Positions 32,375 to 41,225 of a stretch of 64,000 bases of DNA are shown here, one piece after another. The translations under genes were made by a program, and so were the position numbers. A model generated the notes under the pieces. That model saw nothing but the letters and a program-made list of their open reading frames with translations. It ran no database searches and had not been told where the DNA came from. The DNA comes from CAIWHR01 sp963741355 (GTDB taxonomy: Bacteria > Pseudomonadota > Gammaproteobacteria > Burkholderiales > Casimicrobiaceae). The first letter of the stretch is position 1. Every line of letters begins with the position of its first letter. Location: assembly GCA_963741355.1 (NCBI GenBank), contig CAVUIG010000003.1:62001-126000 (forward strand), written 5' to 3'.

Positions 32375-32764
32375 TCAAATGGCCCAGAAGATGCTCATCG
32401 CGCCGAAGAGGAGCCCCTTCTCGCCGATGAGCGGAAATGCCGTGACTTGCACATGCCGCCAATCCCCATTCCAACTCCGAAGCCACATCTTCTGGGAGAC
32501 CGGAGAGCACTCGGCGAGCGCCCGCCCCATCGGTCGATGTTCCGGCGCAATGGGATTGCGGTCGTCGTCGACGGCGGCGAAGCGCGAGGTCCATTCCGCG
32601 GCAGGCATTTCGCCGGTCTCGTCGAAGCGCTGGTTGAAGATCGCCTCCGCCGGCTCGTTGTAGTAGATGAGCGCATTCTGGGCGTCCACGAGGAGAATGG
32701 GCGTGGCGATGCAGCTCGCGAGCTGCCTCGCCAGAATGATCTGAATGGATTTGGAGGCCGACAT
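32375..32764 (-). CDS. single PAS-domain protein
   Basis: A 129-residue protein made of one PAS domain: LASCIATPILLVDAQNALIY then YYNEPAEAIFNQRFDE, the EWTSRF/PLGRALAE-type linker and strands ending QVTAFPLIGEKGLLFGAMSI. There is no output domain. It is immediately upstream of the MBL hydrolase gene, so it may bind and regulate that enzyme. The ligand cannot be read. Confidence 0.85.
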   Translation of the reverse strand: MSASKSIQIILARQLASCIATPILLVDAQNALIYYNEPAEAIFNQRFDETGEMPAAEWTSRFAAVDDDRNPIAPEHRPMGRALAECSPVSQKMWLRSWNGDWRHVQVTAFPLIGEKGLLFGAMSIFWAI

Positions 32765-33023
32765 CGACTTCCCCCTTCAGCCAACGGCGCGATGGCGCAG
32801 CGTACACCCACATCCGTGGGATGACAGCCCCCCTGCGCTGCCCGTGCCCCATTTTCGGGGCGGCCGCGGCCGCTCAACGCAGCCGTCATTCGAATGGACT
32901 GAACGTCACGTCGTCGCGCAGACGCGTGGTTGACCCGCGCGATCGAACCCCCAATACTCAACTGGGAGGTTGATTCACCGATCGTCCCGGTGCCGGGGAA
33001 CGAATGGCCGCAGGCCGAAGTGG

Positions 33024-33959
33024 ATGTCACCGATGACCGCGAAGGATCTTTGGGGCTTGGCCAAAGCCGCCGTATCCGGTTGGGTTGACGACTACGCCCA
33101 GAGCATGGGCGCGGCGCTCGCCTACTACACGATGTTCTCGATCGCTCCGCTGCTGCTGATCGTGATTTCGATCGCCGGAATCGTTTTCGGCGACGAAGCT
33201 GCGCGCGGCGAGATCTTCAGCCAGCTGGAAGACATGCTGGGGGCCTCCGGCGCGCTGGCGGTGCAAGGACTGCTGGAAAGCGTGCGCGAGCCGGGCGACA
33301 GCGTGCCGGCCACGGTCTTCGGCATCGTCCTGCTGCTCATCGGCGCGACCTCCGTATTCGGTGAACTGCAGGATGCGCTCGATCGCATCTGGCGCGCGCC
33401 GGTGAGGGCCGGGCAATCCGGCTTCTGGGGACTGATACGGGCGCGATTGCTGTCCCTTGGCATGATTCTCGGAATCGGGTTCCTGTTGATGGTGTCGCTG
33501 GTGGCAAGCGCCGCATTGGCCGCACTGCAGAAGCGGTGGGGCCCGGCGCCGCGTGATTGGGTGGCGGCGGCGAGCATCATCGAGCTCGGCTCGAGCTTCC
33601 TTTTGATCACCCTGGTGTTCGCGATGATCTACAAGATCATGCCGCGCGTACGCATCGCCTGGAAGGATGTCTGGATCGGCGCCGCCGCAACTTCACTGCT
33701 GTTCACGGCCGGCAAGTTCCTGATCGGCGTTTATATCGGGAGGAGCGGCATCGCGTCGGGCTTCGGTGCCGCCGCGTCGCTGGTCGTGGTCCTGGTCTGG
33801 GTCTACTACTCGGCGCAGATCTTCCTGCTGGGCGCGGAGTTCACCTGGGCGTACGCGCACAAATTCGGTTCCCGCAAGGACCTCGCTTCAGAAGATGCTT
33901 CGGCCGCGCTCCCTCCGGCGACGCCGTCCCACAATCGCAACAAAGATGTCCCGCGATGA
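33024..33959 (+). CDS. YihY/BrkB-family membrane protein
   Basis: A protein of about 311 residues with six transmembrane helices. Family features: SMGAALAYYTMFSIAPLLLI, a GATSVFGELQDALDRIW segment, MPRVRIAWKDVWIGA and the terminal VWVYYSAQIFLLGAEFTWAY. Once thought to be RNase BN, this family is now treated as inner-membrane transporters or flippases of unknown substrate. ATGs at 33024 and 33033 are both possible starts. A soluble tail of about 35 residues follows. Confidence 0.9.
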   Translation: MSPMTAKDLWGLAKAAVSGWVDDYAQSMGAALAYYTMFSIAPLLLIVISIAGIVFGDEAARGEIFSQLEDMLGASGALAVQGLLESVREPGDSVPATVFGIVLLLIGATSVFGELQDALDRIWRAPVRAGQSGFWGLIRARLLSLGMILGIGFLLMVSLVASAALAALQKRWGPAPRDWVAAASIIELGSSFLLITLVFAMIYKIMPRVRIAWKDVWIGAAATSLLFTAGKFLIGVYIGRSGIASGFGAAASLVVVLVWVYYSAQIFLLGAEFTWAYAHKFGSRKDLASEDASAALPPATPSHNRNKDVPR

Positions 33960-34040
33960 GCGAACGCGCGCAGACATCGGCCTGCCCCCCGCAGATTCTC
34001 GTGCTTGCCTGTGCTCCCACGCGTTCGCACGATTCCGCAA

Positions 34041-34071
34041 ACAAAAAGGCCAACGGAGAACCGTTGGCCTT
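34041..34071 (-). terminator. intrinsic terminator of the tRNA gene
   Basis: On the minus strand, AAGGCCAACGG-TTCT-CCGTTGGCCTT is a perfect 11-bp stem with a 4-base loop followed by TTTTTGT. It begins 8 bases after the tRNA CCA end. Confidence 0.9.
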
Positions 34072-34078
34072 GGAATAT

Positions 34079-34154
<76 letters not shown>

Positions 34155-34385
34155 ACAAGGGGAAGGATTATAGCCGCTCGACCGGGGTGCCGCAATCGAG
34201 CGGCTCCGCCGGACCGCCTTCGTGCGAGCGTTCCCAGCCCCTTGGGTTCGGATCCGAGCGCCCCAACGTCCCACGAACGGAAGATTCTCCAATCGCATCG
34301 TCCGCACAGGGCGCGAAAGCCCGCCTCGGACGGTGGATAATTCCCCGACTCGCGCGTCGGACCTTCGAATCCAACCACACCCGCC

Positions 34386-35312
34386 ATGACGGTACTCCTC
34401 GATCTCATCCGGGAATTCGGCCTCGCGTTCGTCTTCGTGAACGTGCTGGTCGACCAGGTGGGCATTCCCGTTCCGGCCTACCCGACGCTGATCGTCGCGG
34501 GCGCGTCGCTCGCCGTGTCGCCCGGAACGACCGCGACCGTGCTCGTCGTCGGCGTGATCGCCGCGCTGATCTCCGACACGTTCTGGTACCTGACCGGACG
34601 CCGCTACGGCATGCGCGTGCTGCGCACGCTGTGCCGCATATCGCTGTCGCCCGACACCTGCGTCTCGCAGACGGAGACGATCTTCGCGCGCTTCGGTCCG
34701 GCGTCGATGATCTTCGCGAAGTTCATCCCGGGCTTCGCGTCGGTGGCGACCGCGATGGCGGGCGCCGTGCGCCTGCGCTACTGGAAGTTCATTGCGTTCG
34801 ACGCGATCGGCGCGATGCTGTGGGTCGGGCTCGCGCTGGTGCTCGGCCGCATCTTCAGGGATGCGATCGTCGACATTCTGGAAACGCTCACCTCCCTCGG
34901 CGAGGCCGGCCTCGTGCTCGTGCTCGCCGCACTCCTGGCCTACGTGCTTTCGAAATGGTGGCGGCGGCGGCAGTTCATCCAGCAATTGCGTATGGACCGG
35001 GTGACGGTCGACGAGCTGAAGCAGATGATCGACGAAGATCGCGCCGGCACGATCCTCGACGTCCGCTCGGCGCTCACTCAGGAAGCGAGCGGGCGCATTC
35101 CCGGCGCGCACCGGGTCGACATCAGGAAAGTCGAGGACGGCATCGTCGGCATTGCGCGCGAGGGTGAAGTCATCGTCTACTGCGCGTGCCCGAACGAAGC
35201 GAGCGCGGTCAAGGTCGCGCAGAAGCTGAGAGAGCTCGGCTTCAAGCGCGTGCGCCCGCTGCACGGCGGCATCGACGCATGGATCGCCGCGGGGCTCGAC
35301 GTCGAGCGCTGA
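34386..35312 (+). CDS. DedA-family membrane protein fused to rhodanese domain
   Basis: A 308-residue fusion. Residues 1-195 are a DedA/SNARE-associated membrane domain (GIPVPAYPTLIVAGASL, FWYLTGRRYG, FAKFIPGFASVATAMAGAVR), a family of lipid scramblase/transport-linked proteins. Residues 215-308 are a rhodanese domain (GTILDVRSALTQEASGRIPG, then YCACPNEASAVKVAQ, with Cys in the active-site loop). The cytoplasmic rhodanese could carry sulfane sulfur or act as a redox sensor. The active-site loop is CACPNE rather than the standard six-residue C-x4-(R/G) loop. Confidence 0.92.
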   Translation: MTVLLDLIREFGLAFVFVNVLVDQVGIPVPAYPTLIVAGASLAVSPGTTATVLVVGVIAALISDTFWYLTGRRYGMRVLRTLCRISLSPDTCVSQTETIFARFGPASMIFAKFIPGFASVATAMAGAVRLRYWKFIAFDAIGAMLWVGLALVLGRIFRDAIVDILETLTSLGEAGLVLVLAALLAYVLSKWWRRRQFIQQLRMDRVTVDELKQMIDEDRAGTILDVRSALTQEASGRIPGAHRVDIRKVEDGIVGIAREGEVIVYCACPNEASAVKVAQKLRELGFKRVRPLHGGIDAWIAAGLDVER

Positions 35313-35363
35313 AGGCCGCGCCGCGCATGGTAGAGTGATGCGTCCCTCGCGGAGCGCTTCTCC

Positions 35364-35747
35364 ATGCCGAAACAACCGATCCATTCCAAGCATGCGCCGG
35401 CCGCCCTCGGCCCCTATTCGCAGGCGGTTCGCGCGGGCAATACGGTCTACCTGTCCGGCCAGCTCGGGCTCGATCCTTCCACCGGCAATCTCGCCGACGG
35501 CGTCGAGGCGCAGGCGCACCAGGTCTTTCGCAATCTGCGCGCGGTCGCGCAGGCGGCGGGCGGGGAGCTCGACGACATGGTCAAGCTGACGCTGCTGATG
35601 GCGAATCTCGCCGACTTCACCAAGGTCAACGAAATCATGGCGACCTATTTCGCGTCGCCGTACCCGGCGCGCGCGACCTATCAGGTGGCGGCGCTTCCCA
35701 AGGGCGCGCTGCTCGAGGTCGAGGGCATTCTGGTGCTGCCGGACTGA
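35364..35747 (+). CDS. ridA: RidA family enamine/imine deaminase
   Basis: A 127-residue RidA/YjgF protein: KHAPAALGPYSQAVRAGNTV and YLSGQLGLDPSTG at the start, the signature ARATYQVAALPKGALLEVEG with the catalytic Arg near residue 105, and length typical for the trimeric family. It hydrolyses reactive 2-aminoacrylate and related enamines from PLP enzymes. It lies between the DedA-rhodanese gene and recG, a common betaproteobacterial neighbour of recG. Confidence 0.95.
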   Translation: MPKQPIHSKHAPAALGPYSQAVRAGNTVYLSGQLGLDPSTGNLADGVEAQAHQVFRNLRAVAQAAGGELDDMVKLTLLMANLADFTKVNEIMATYFASPYPARATYQVAALPKGALLEVEGILVLPD

Positions 35748-35801
35748 CGGCCGATGCGGAGCGGCGCGCGCAGCGCGGCAACGCCAGAAGAGTGATCTGA
35801 C

Positions 35802-37955
35802 GTGGCGAAGGCAAAGAGCGCAAGGCGCGCCTCCGCCGAAGGCACGCTCGCCGACCTCGTGCCGCCGGGACCGGGCGCATCCGCGCCGGAAAAGAAATCG
35901 AAGGCGCCGGGCCGCGGGCTTTCCGATCAGCTCGTCCGGCTCGGCATTGCGCGCGACCAGGATCTCGTGCTGCACCTGCCGCTGCGCTACGAGGATCACA
36001 CGCGCGTCGTTCCGCTCAAGGACTTCGCGTCCGGCGTCGAGCAGCAGGCCGAGGGCACGGTCGTCACCACCGATATCCAGTACCGGCCGCGCCGGCAGCT
36101 CGTGTGCCTGCTCGAGGATGGCGCCGATGACCGCGGCGCGCGCGCGCAGCTGGTGCTGCGCTTCTTTCACTTCTATCCCAATCAGCAGAAGGCGCTCGCG
36201 CCCGGCCGGCGCGTGCGCGTGTACGGGGAAGTCCGCGACGGCCATTTCGGGCGCGAGATCGTCCATCCGCAATTCACGGTGATCGCCGAAGGCGCGCCGC
36301 TCCCCGACCGGCTGACGCCGGTCTACCCGACGACCGCGGGACTCGGCCAGGACACGCTGCGCAAGGTCGTCGCGCGCACGCTCGCGAGCGATCCCGCGTG
36401 GACCGCCGAGACGCTGCCCGACTGGCTCGTCGCGCGGCAGCATCTGTGGAAATTCTCCGACGCGGTGCGCTTCCTGCACACGCCGCCGCCGCGGCTCAAT
36501 CCGCTCACCCGGCACGCGCTCGACGAGCGCACGCATCCGGCGTGGACACGCCTCAAGTTCGACGAGCTGCTCGCGCAGCAGCTCTCGCTCAAGGCGCATC
36601 GGAAGGCGCGCGCCGCGCGGCACGCGCCGGTGCTGACGGGGACGGGGGCGCTGACCGGCGCGCTGTTCGCGCGCCTGCCGTTCAAGCTGACGCGCGCGCA
36701 GGAAAAAGTGTGGCGCGAGATCAGCCACGATCTCAAGCGCGCGACGCCGATGCAGCGGCTCCTGCAGGGCGACGTCGGCAGCGGCAAGACCGTCGTCGCC
36801 GCGCTCGCCGCGCTGCAGGCGATCGAGAGCGGGCGCCAGGTCGCGTTCATGGCGCCGACCGAAATCCTCGCCGAGCAGCACTACCGCAAGCTCACGCAAT
36901 GGCTCGAGGGGCTGCCGGTCAACGTCGCGTGGCTCACGGGCAGCCTGCCGGCGAAGGAGCGCCGGAAGTCGCTGGAAGCGATCGCGAGCGGCGACGCGAT
37001 GCTCGCGGTCGGCACGCACGCGCTCTTCGAGGACGAAGTCGAGCTGCCGCGGCTCGGCCTCGCGATCGTCGACGAGCAGCATCGCTTCGGCGTCGCGCAG
37101 CGGCTGAAATTGCGCGGCAAGGCGATGGGCGAAGCGCACCAGCTGATGATGAGCGCGACGCCGATCCCGCGCACGCTGGCGATGACGTTCTACGCCGACC
37201 TCGACGTGTCGGTGCTGGACGAAATGCCGCCCGGCCGCCGGCCGGTGAAGACGCACCTCGTCAACAACCGGCGCCGCGCCGAGCTGGTCGAGCGCGTGCG
37301 CAAGGCGTGCGCCGAAGGCCGCCAGGCGTACTGGGTGTGCCCGCTGATCGAGGAATCGGAAAAGCTCGAATTGCAGACGGCCGTCGCGCTGCACGCGGAG
37401 CTCCTGGCCTCGCTCGGGCCCGCGATCGCGGTCGGGCTGCTGCACGGCCGGATGAAGCCCGACGCCAAGGCGAAGGTGATGGCCGATTTCGTCGCGAAGA
37501 AGATCGGCGTGCTGGTCGCGACGACGGTGATCGAGGTCGGCGTCGACGTGCCCAACGCGTCATTGATGGCGATCGAGCACGCCGAGCGCTTCGGCCTCGC
37601 GCAACTGCACCAGCTGCGCGGGCGCGTCGGCCGCGGCGCCGACGAAAGCGTGTGCTTCCTGCTGTTCGAGGAGCCGCTGACCGACACCGCGAAGGCGCGG
37701 CTCAAGGTGATCTACGAGAGCACGGACGGATTCGAGATCGCGCGCGCCGATCTCCTGATCCGCGGTCCGGGCGAGTTCCTGGGCGCGCGCCAATCCGGCG
37801 TCCCGCTGCTGCGTTTCGCCGATCTCGACCGCGACGTCGCGCTGATCGAGCAGGCGCGCGACGCGGCGGATGCGCTGCTGCAGAAGGAGCCCGCCGCCGC
37901 CGAAGCACACCTTGTCCGCTGGCTCGGCGGCCGGCAGGAGTTCGTCAAGGCCTGA
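35802..37955 (+). CDS. recG: ATP-dependent DNA helicase RecG
   Basis: A 717-residue RecG (E. coli 693), the branch-migration helicase that remodels stalled forks. N-terminal wedge/OB domain (about 60-190), then helicase motifs: Walker A GDVGSGKT, motif II DEQHRFG (DExH), motif III SATPIPRTLAMT, and motif VI QLRGRVGRG. The C-terminal TRG segment follows (DLLIRGPGEFLGARQSG). The start is GTG at 35802. The N-terminal 40 residues are basic and Ala/Pro-rich, an extension relative to E. coli. Confidence 0.97.
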   Translation: MAKAKSARRASAEGTLADLVPPGPGASAPEKKSKAPGRGLSDQLVRLGIARDQDLVLHLPLRYEDHTRVVPLKDFASGVEQQAEGTVVTTDIQYRPRRQLVCLLEDGADDRGARAQLVLRFFHFYPNQQKALAPGRRVRVYGEVRDGHFGREIVHPQFTVIAEGAPLPDRLTPVYPTTAGLGQDTLRKVVARTLASDPAWTAETLPDWLVARQHLWKFSDAVRFLHTPPPRLNPLTRHALDERTHPAWTRLKFDELLAQQLSLKAHRKARAARHAPVLTGTGALTGALFARLPFKLTRAQEKVWREISHDLKRATPMQRLLQGDVGSGKTVVAALAALQAIESGRQVAFMAPTEILAEQHYRKLTQWLEGLPVNVAWLTGSLPAKERRKSLEAIASGDAMLAVGTHALFEDEVELPRLGLAIVDEQHRFGVAQRLKLRGKAMGEAHQLMMSATPIPRTLAMTFYADLDVSVLDEMPPGRRPVKTHLVNNRRRAELVERVRKACAEGRQAYWVCPLIEESEKLELQTAVALHAELLASLGPAIAVGLLHGRMKPDAKAKVMADFVAKKIGVLVATTVIEVGVDVPNASLMAIEHAERFGLAQLHQLRGRVGRGADESVCFLLFEEPLTDTAKARLKVIYESTDGFEIARADLLIRGPGEFLGARQSGVPLLRFADLDRDVALIEQARDAADALLQKEPAAAEAHLVRWLGGRQEFVKA

Positions 37956-38157
37956 GCGGCTTGCGTCCTGCGATGCCGCGGCGCGGAAATCCGGCGGCCG
38001 CCGCGAATTCGATGCCGGGAATGCGCGTTTTCAACGGATTTCCTCGCGAAATCCGGTGTTTCCGGCTCGCCGGACCGAGCGCGACGCGGCGCTTGGCCGC
38101 CCGGGCCTTTCGTGACCGAAATCAACGTCTTGCCCTGTCTCGCCGGGGCGGGTAGGC

Positions 38158-38163
38158 TAAAAT
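38158..38163 (+). promoter_or_regulatory. -10 element of the hemA operon
   Basis: TAAAAT at 38158-38163 would start transcription near 38170, 24 bases before the hemA ATG. The upstream TTGCCC (38130-38135) is too far (22 bases) to be a standard -35. Confidence 0.4.
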
Positions 38164-38193
38164 GTCGCAGCAAAGGCAGCGAAACGCGACGCC

Positions 38194-39447
38194 ATGTCCC
38201 TCTACGCCCTCGGCCTCAACCACGCGACCGCGCCCGTCGACATCCGGGAGCGGGTGGCGTTCGCGCAGGAATCGCTGGGCGGCGCGTTGCGCGACCTCCT
38301 CGGCCGGCGCGAGGTCAAGGAAGCGGCGATCCTCTCGACCTGCAACCGCACCGAGGTCTACGTCCATGGTCCGGAGCCGCACGGCGTCGCCCAATGGCTC
38401 GAGGATTTCCACCATGTGCCGAAGGACACGCTGACGCCGTATCTCTACCTGCTGCCGCGCGAGAAGGCGGTGACGCACGCGTTCCGCGTCGCGAGCGGTT
38501 TGGACTCGATGATTCTGGGCGAGCCGCAGATCCTCGGCCAGATGAAGCAGGCGGTGCGCCACGCCGAGTCCGCCGGCACGCTCGGCCTCGTGCTCAATCG
38601 CCTCTTCCAGCGGACCTTCGCCGTGGCGAAGGACGTGCGCACGCAGACCGACATCGGCAGCGCGTCGATCTCGATGGCCGCCGCGTCGGTGAAGCTCGCC
38701 GAGCGGATCTTCCCGTCGATCTCGAACCAGAAGCTGCTCCTGATCGGCGCCGGCGAGATGATCGATCTGACCGCCACGCATTTCGCGGCGAAGAAGCCGA
38801 AGTCGATCACGATCGCCAACCGGACGATGGAGCGCGGCCGGCAATTGGCCGAGCGCTTCGGCGCCGAGGCGATCACGCTGAACGAGATGCCCGACCGGCT
38901 GCCGGAGTTCGACATCATCGTCACCTGCACGGCGAGCACGCTGCCGATCCTCGGCAAGGGTCTGCTCGAGCGCGCGATCAAGGCGCGCCGGCACGAGCCC
39001 GTGTTCATCGTCGACCTCGCGGTGCCGCGCGACGTCGAGCGCGAGGCGGCGGAGCTCGACGACGTCTTCCTGTACGGCATCGACGACCTCGCCAACATCG
39101 TCAAGGACAACCTGCAGATCCGCAAGGAAGCCGTGGCGCAGGCCGAGGAGATGATCGCCGAGCAGACGCGCAGCTTCCTGCACTGGCTCGAAGGCCGCGC
39201 GGTGGTGCCGACGATCTCGGCCATTCACGGCCATCACGAGGCGCTGCGCTCGGCGGAGCTCGAGCGCGCGAAGAAGCTCCTCGCCAACGGCACGCCGCCG
39301 GATCAGGTGCTGGATCTCCTCGCTCGCGGCCTCACGAACAAGTTCCTGCATGCGCCCACCCAGGCACTGAACCAGGCGGGCGAGGCCGAGCGCGCCGAGC
39401 TGGTCGCGCTGTTCGAGCGCATCTACCGGCTGCCCAACGGGCATTAG
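38194..39447 (+). CDS. hemA: glutamyl-tRNA reductase
   Basis: A 417-residue enzyme that reduces glutamyl-tRNA to glutamate-1-semialdehyde, the first committed step of C5 heme synthesis. The catalytic Cys lies in ILSTCNRTEVY. NADPH-binding segment LLIGAGEMIDLTATHF, substrate-pocket segment ASGLDSMILGEPQILGQMKQ and the C-terminal dimerisation helices complete the family pattern. It heads the hemA-prfA-GNAT-prmC run, an order typical of proteobacteria except for the inserted GNAT gene. Confidence 0.98.
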   Translation: MSLYALGLNHATAPVDIRERVAFAQESLGGALRDLLGRREVKEAAILSTCNRTEVYVHGPEPHGVAQWLEDFHHVPKDTLTPYLYLLPREKAVTHAFRVASGLDSMILGEPQILGQMKQAVRHAESAGTLGLVLNRLFQRTFAVAKDVRTQTDIGSASISMAAASVKLAERIFPSISNQKLLLIGAGEMIDLTATHFAAKKPKSITIANRTMERGRQLAERFGAEAITLNEMPDRLPEFDIIVTCTASTLPILGKGLLERAIKARRHEPVFIVDLAVPRDVEREAAELDDVFLYGIDDLANIVKDNLQIRKEAVAQAEEMIAEQTRSFLHWLEGRAVVPTISAIHGHHEALRSAELERAKKLLANGTPPDQVLDLLARGLTNKFLHAPTQALNQAGEAERAELVALFERIYRLPNGH

Positions 39448-39609
39448 CGCCGCGAGTCGTCGGCCCGCACGGGCCGGACGCTCCTCTGTCGCTTGCGCGG
39501 CAGGCGCTCTTCCGGATCATTCCCGTGCGTCCGACGCGAGAGTGCCCGCGCGGTGCGTGTCGCATGATGCCCGCGGATTGATCCAGAACCGAATCGACGC
39601 TGGCAGGCC

Positions 39610-40695
39610 ATGAAGGAATCGCTGCAAACCAAGCTCAACCAGCTCTCGCTGCGCCAGAAGGAGCTGGACGCGCTGCTCTCGGCCGAGGACGCGACCCGCG
39701 ACCTCGAGCGCTACCGCACGCTCTCGCGCGAGCACGCGGAGATCGGACCGATCGTCGAGCGCTATCGCGAGCACGCCGCGGTGACCCGGGACCTGGCCGC
39801 CGCGCACGACATGGCGGCCGATCCGGCGATGCGATCGTTCGCCGAGGACGAGGTCACTGCGGCGAAGGCGCGGCTATCGGCACTGGAGGCCGAGCTGCAG
39901 AAGATGCTGATCCCGGTCGACCCCGACGACGAGCGCAACGTCTTTCTCGAAATCCGCGCCGGCACGGGCGGCGACGAGTCGGCGCTGTTCGCGGGCGCGC
40001 TGTTCCGCATGTATGCGCGCTACGCCGAGCGCCACCGCTGGCAGGTCGAGATCGTCTCGGAATCGCAGGCCGAGCTCGGCGGATACAAGGAGGTCATCGC
40101 CCGCATTGCCGGCAAGGGCGTCTACGCGAAGCTCAAGTTCGAATCGGGCGCGCATCGGGTGCAGCGCGTTCCCGAGACCGAGTCGCAGGGACGCATCCAC
40201 ACGTCGGCGTGCACCGTCGCCGTGATGCCCGAGGCCGACCCCGTCGTCGCGAGCGAGATCAATCCCGCCGACCTTCGCATCGACACGTTCCGCGCGTCCG
40301 GCGCGGGCGGACAGCACGTCAACAAGACCGACTCCGCGGTGCGCATCACGCACTTGCCGACGGGCATCGTCGTCGAATGCCAGGACGACCGGTCGCAGCA
40401 CCGCAATCGCGCGTCGGCGATGGCCGTGCTCGCGTCGCGGCTCATCGACCGGCAGCGGCGCGAGCGCGCGCAGAAGGAGGCGTCGCTGCGCAAATCGCTG
40501 GTGGGCAGCGGCGATCGCAGCGAGCGCATCCGCACCTACAATTTTCCGCAGGGCCGCGTCACCGACCACCGCATCAACCTCACGCTCTACAAGATCGACG
40601 CGATCATGGACGGCGACCTCGACGAGCTCCTGGGCGCGCTCGCGCAGGAGCACCAGGCCGAGGAGCTCGCCGCGCTGTCGGGCGAGGCGGGCTGA
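39610..40695 (+). CDS. prfA: peptide chain release factor 1
   Basis: RF1, 361 residues, reads UAA and UAG stop codons. The anticodon-like PxT tripeptide is PET (RVPETESQGRIHTSAC). The peptidyl-hydrolysis GGQ motif is in ASGAGGQHVNKTDSAVRITH; its Gln is the target of PrmC, encoded two genes downstream. The stop-codon factors RF1 here and RF3 (prfC at 6256) are therefore in the same window but far apart. Confidence 0.98.
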   Translation: MKESLQTKLNQLSLRQKELDALLSAEDATRDLERYRTLSREHAEIGPIVERYREHAAVTRDLAAAHDMAADPAMRSFAEDEVTAAKARLSALEAELQKMLIPVDPDDERNVFLEIRAGTGGDESALFAGALFRMYARYAERHRWQVEIVSESQAELGGYKEVIARIAGKGVYAKLKFESGAHRVQRVPETESQGRIHTSACTVAVMPEADPVVASEINPADLRIDTFRASGAGGQHVNKTDSAVRITHLPTGIVVECQDDRSQHRNRASAMAVLASRLIDRQRRERAQKEASLRKSLVGSGDRSERIRTYNFPQGRVTDHRINLTLYKIDAIMDGDLDELLGALAQEHQAEELAALSGEAG

Positions 40696-40700
40696 ACATC

Positions 40701-41225
40701 GTGAAGCCGCCCGCGCCCTGGCTGCAGACGCTTCGCCTCGACCTGCGCGAGTTCGTCGCGGATGACGCCGACGAGCTCTATCGCCTCAACAACGACCCGC
40801 GCGTGATGAAGTACATCGGGGACGGACACCTGTCGTCGCGTGCCGAAATCGCCGCGACGATGAAGCGCATCCAGCGCGTGTACCGCGTCTACCCGGGGCT
40901 CGGCAGCTGGCGCGCGACGCGCCGCGACACCGGCCGATTCATCGGCTGGTTCTCGCTGAAGTACATTCCGGACACCGTGGAAGTGGAGGTCGGCTACCGG
41001 CTGCGGCACGACGCGTGGGGGCAGGGATTCGCCACCGAAGGCGCGCGCGAGCTCGTCCGCTACGGCTTCGACACCGTGGGACTCCTGCGCATCATCGGGA
41101 TCACGGATCCCGACAACGTCGCGTCACAGAACGTGCTGCGCAAATGCGGACTCGTCGATGCCGGCTGGGGCCGCTACTACGGGCAGCGGCTGCGCGTGTT
41201 CGCGGCGACGAATCCGCAGCCGTGA
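40701..41225 (+). CDS. GNAT N-acetyltransferase (RimJ/RimL type)
   Basis: A 174-residue acetyltransferase. The N-terminal TLRLDLREFVADDADELYRL and the acetyl-CoA-binding GYRLRHDAWGQGFATEGAREL (Q/R-x2-G-x-G/A-type loop) are diagnostic, followed by the NVASQNVLRKCGL helix that contacts CoA. GTG at 40701 is the start, 5 bases after prfA. Its stop overlaps the prmC start in GTGA. The location suggests modification of a translation component, but many such enzymes have other targets. Confidence 0.88.
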   Translation: MKPPAPWLQTLRLDLREFVADDADELYRLNNDPRVMKYIGDGHLSSRAEIAATMKRIQRVYRVYPGLGSWRATRRDTGRFIGWFSLKYIPDTVEVEVGYRLRHDAWGQGFATEGARELVRYGFDTVGLLRIIGITDPDNVASQNVLRKCGLVDAGWGRYYGQRLRVFAATNPQP

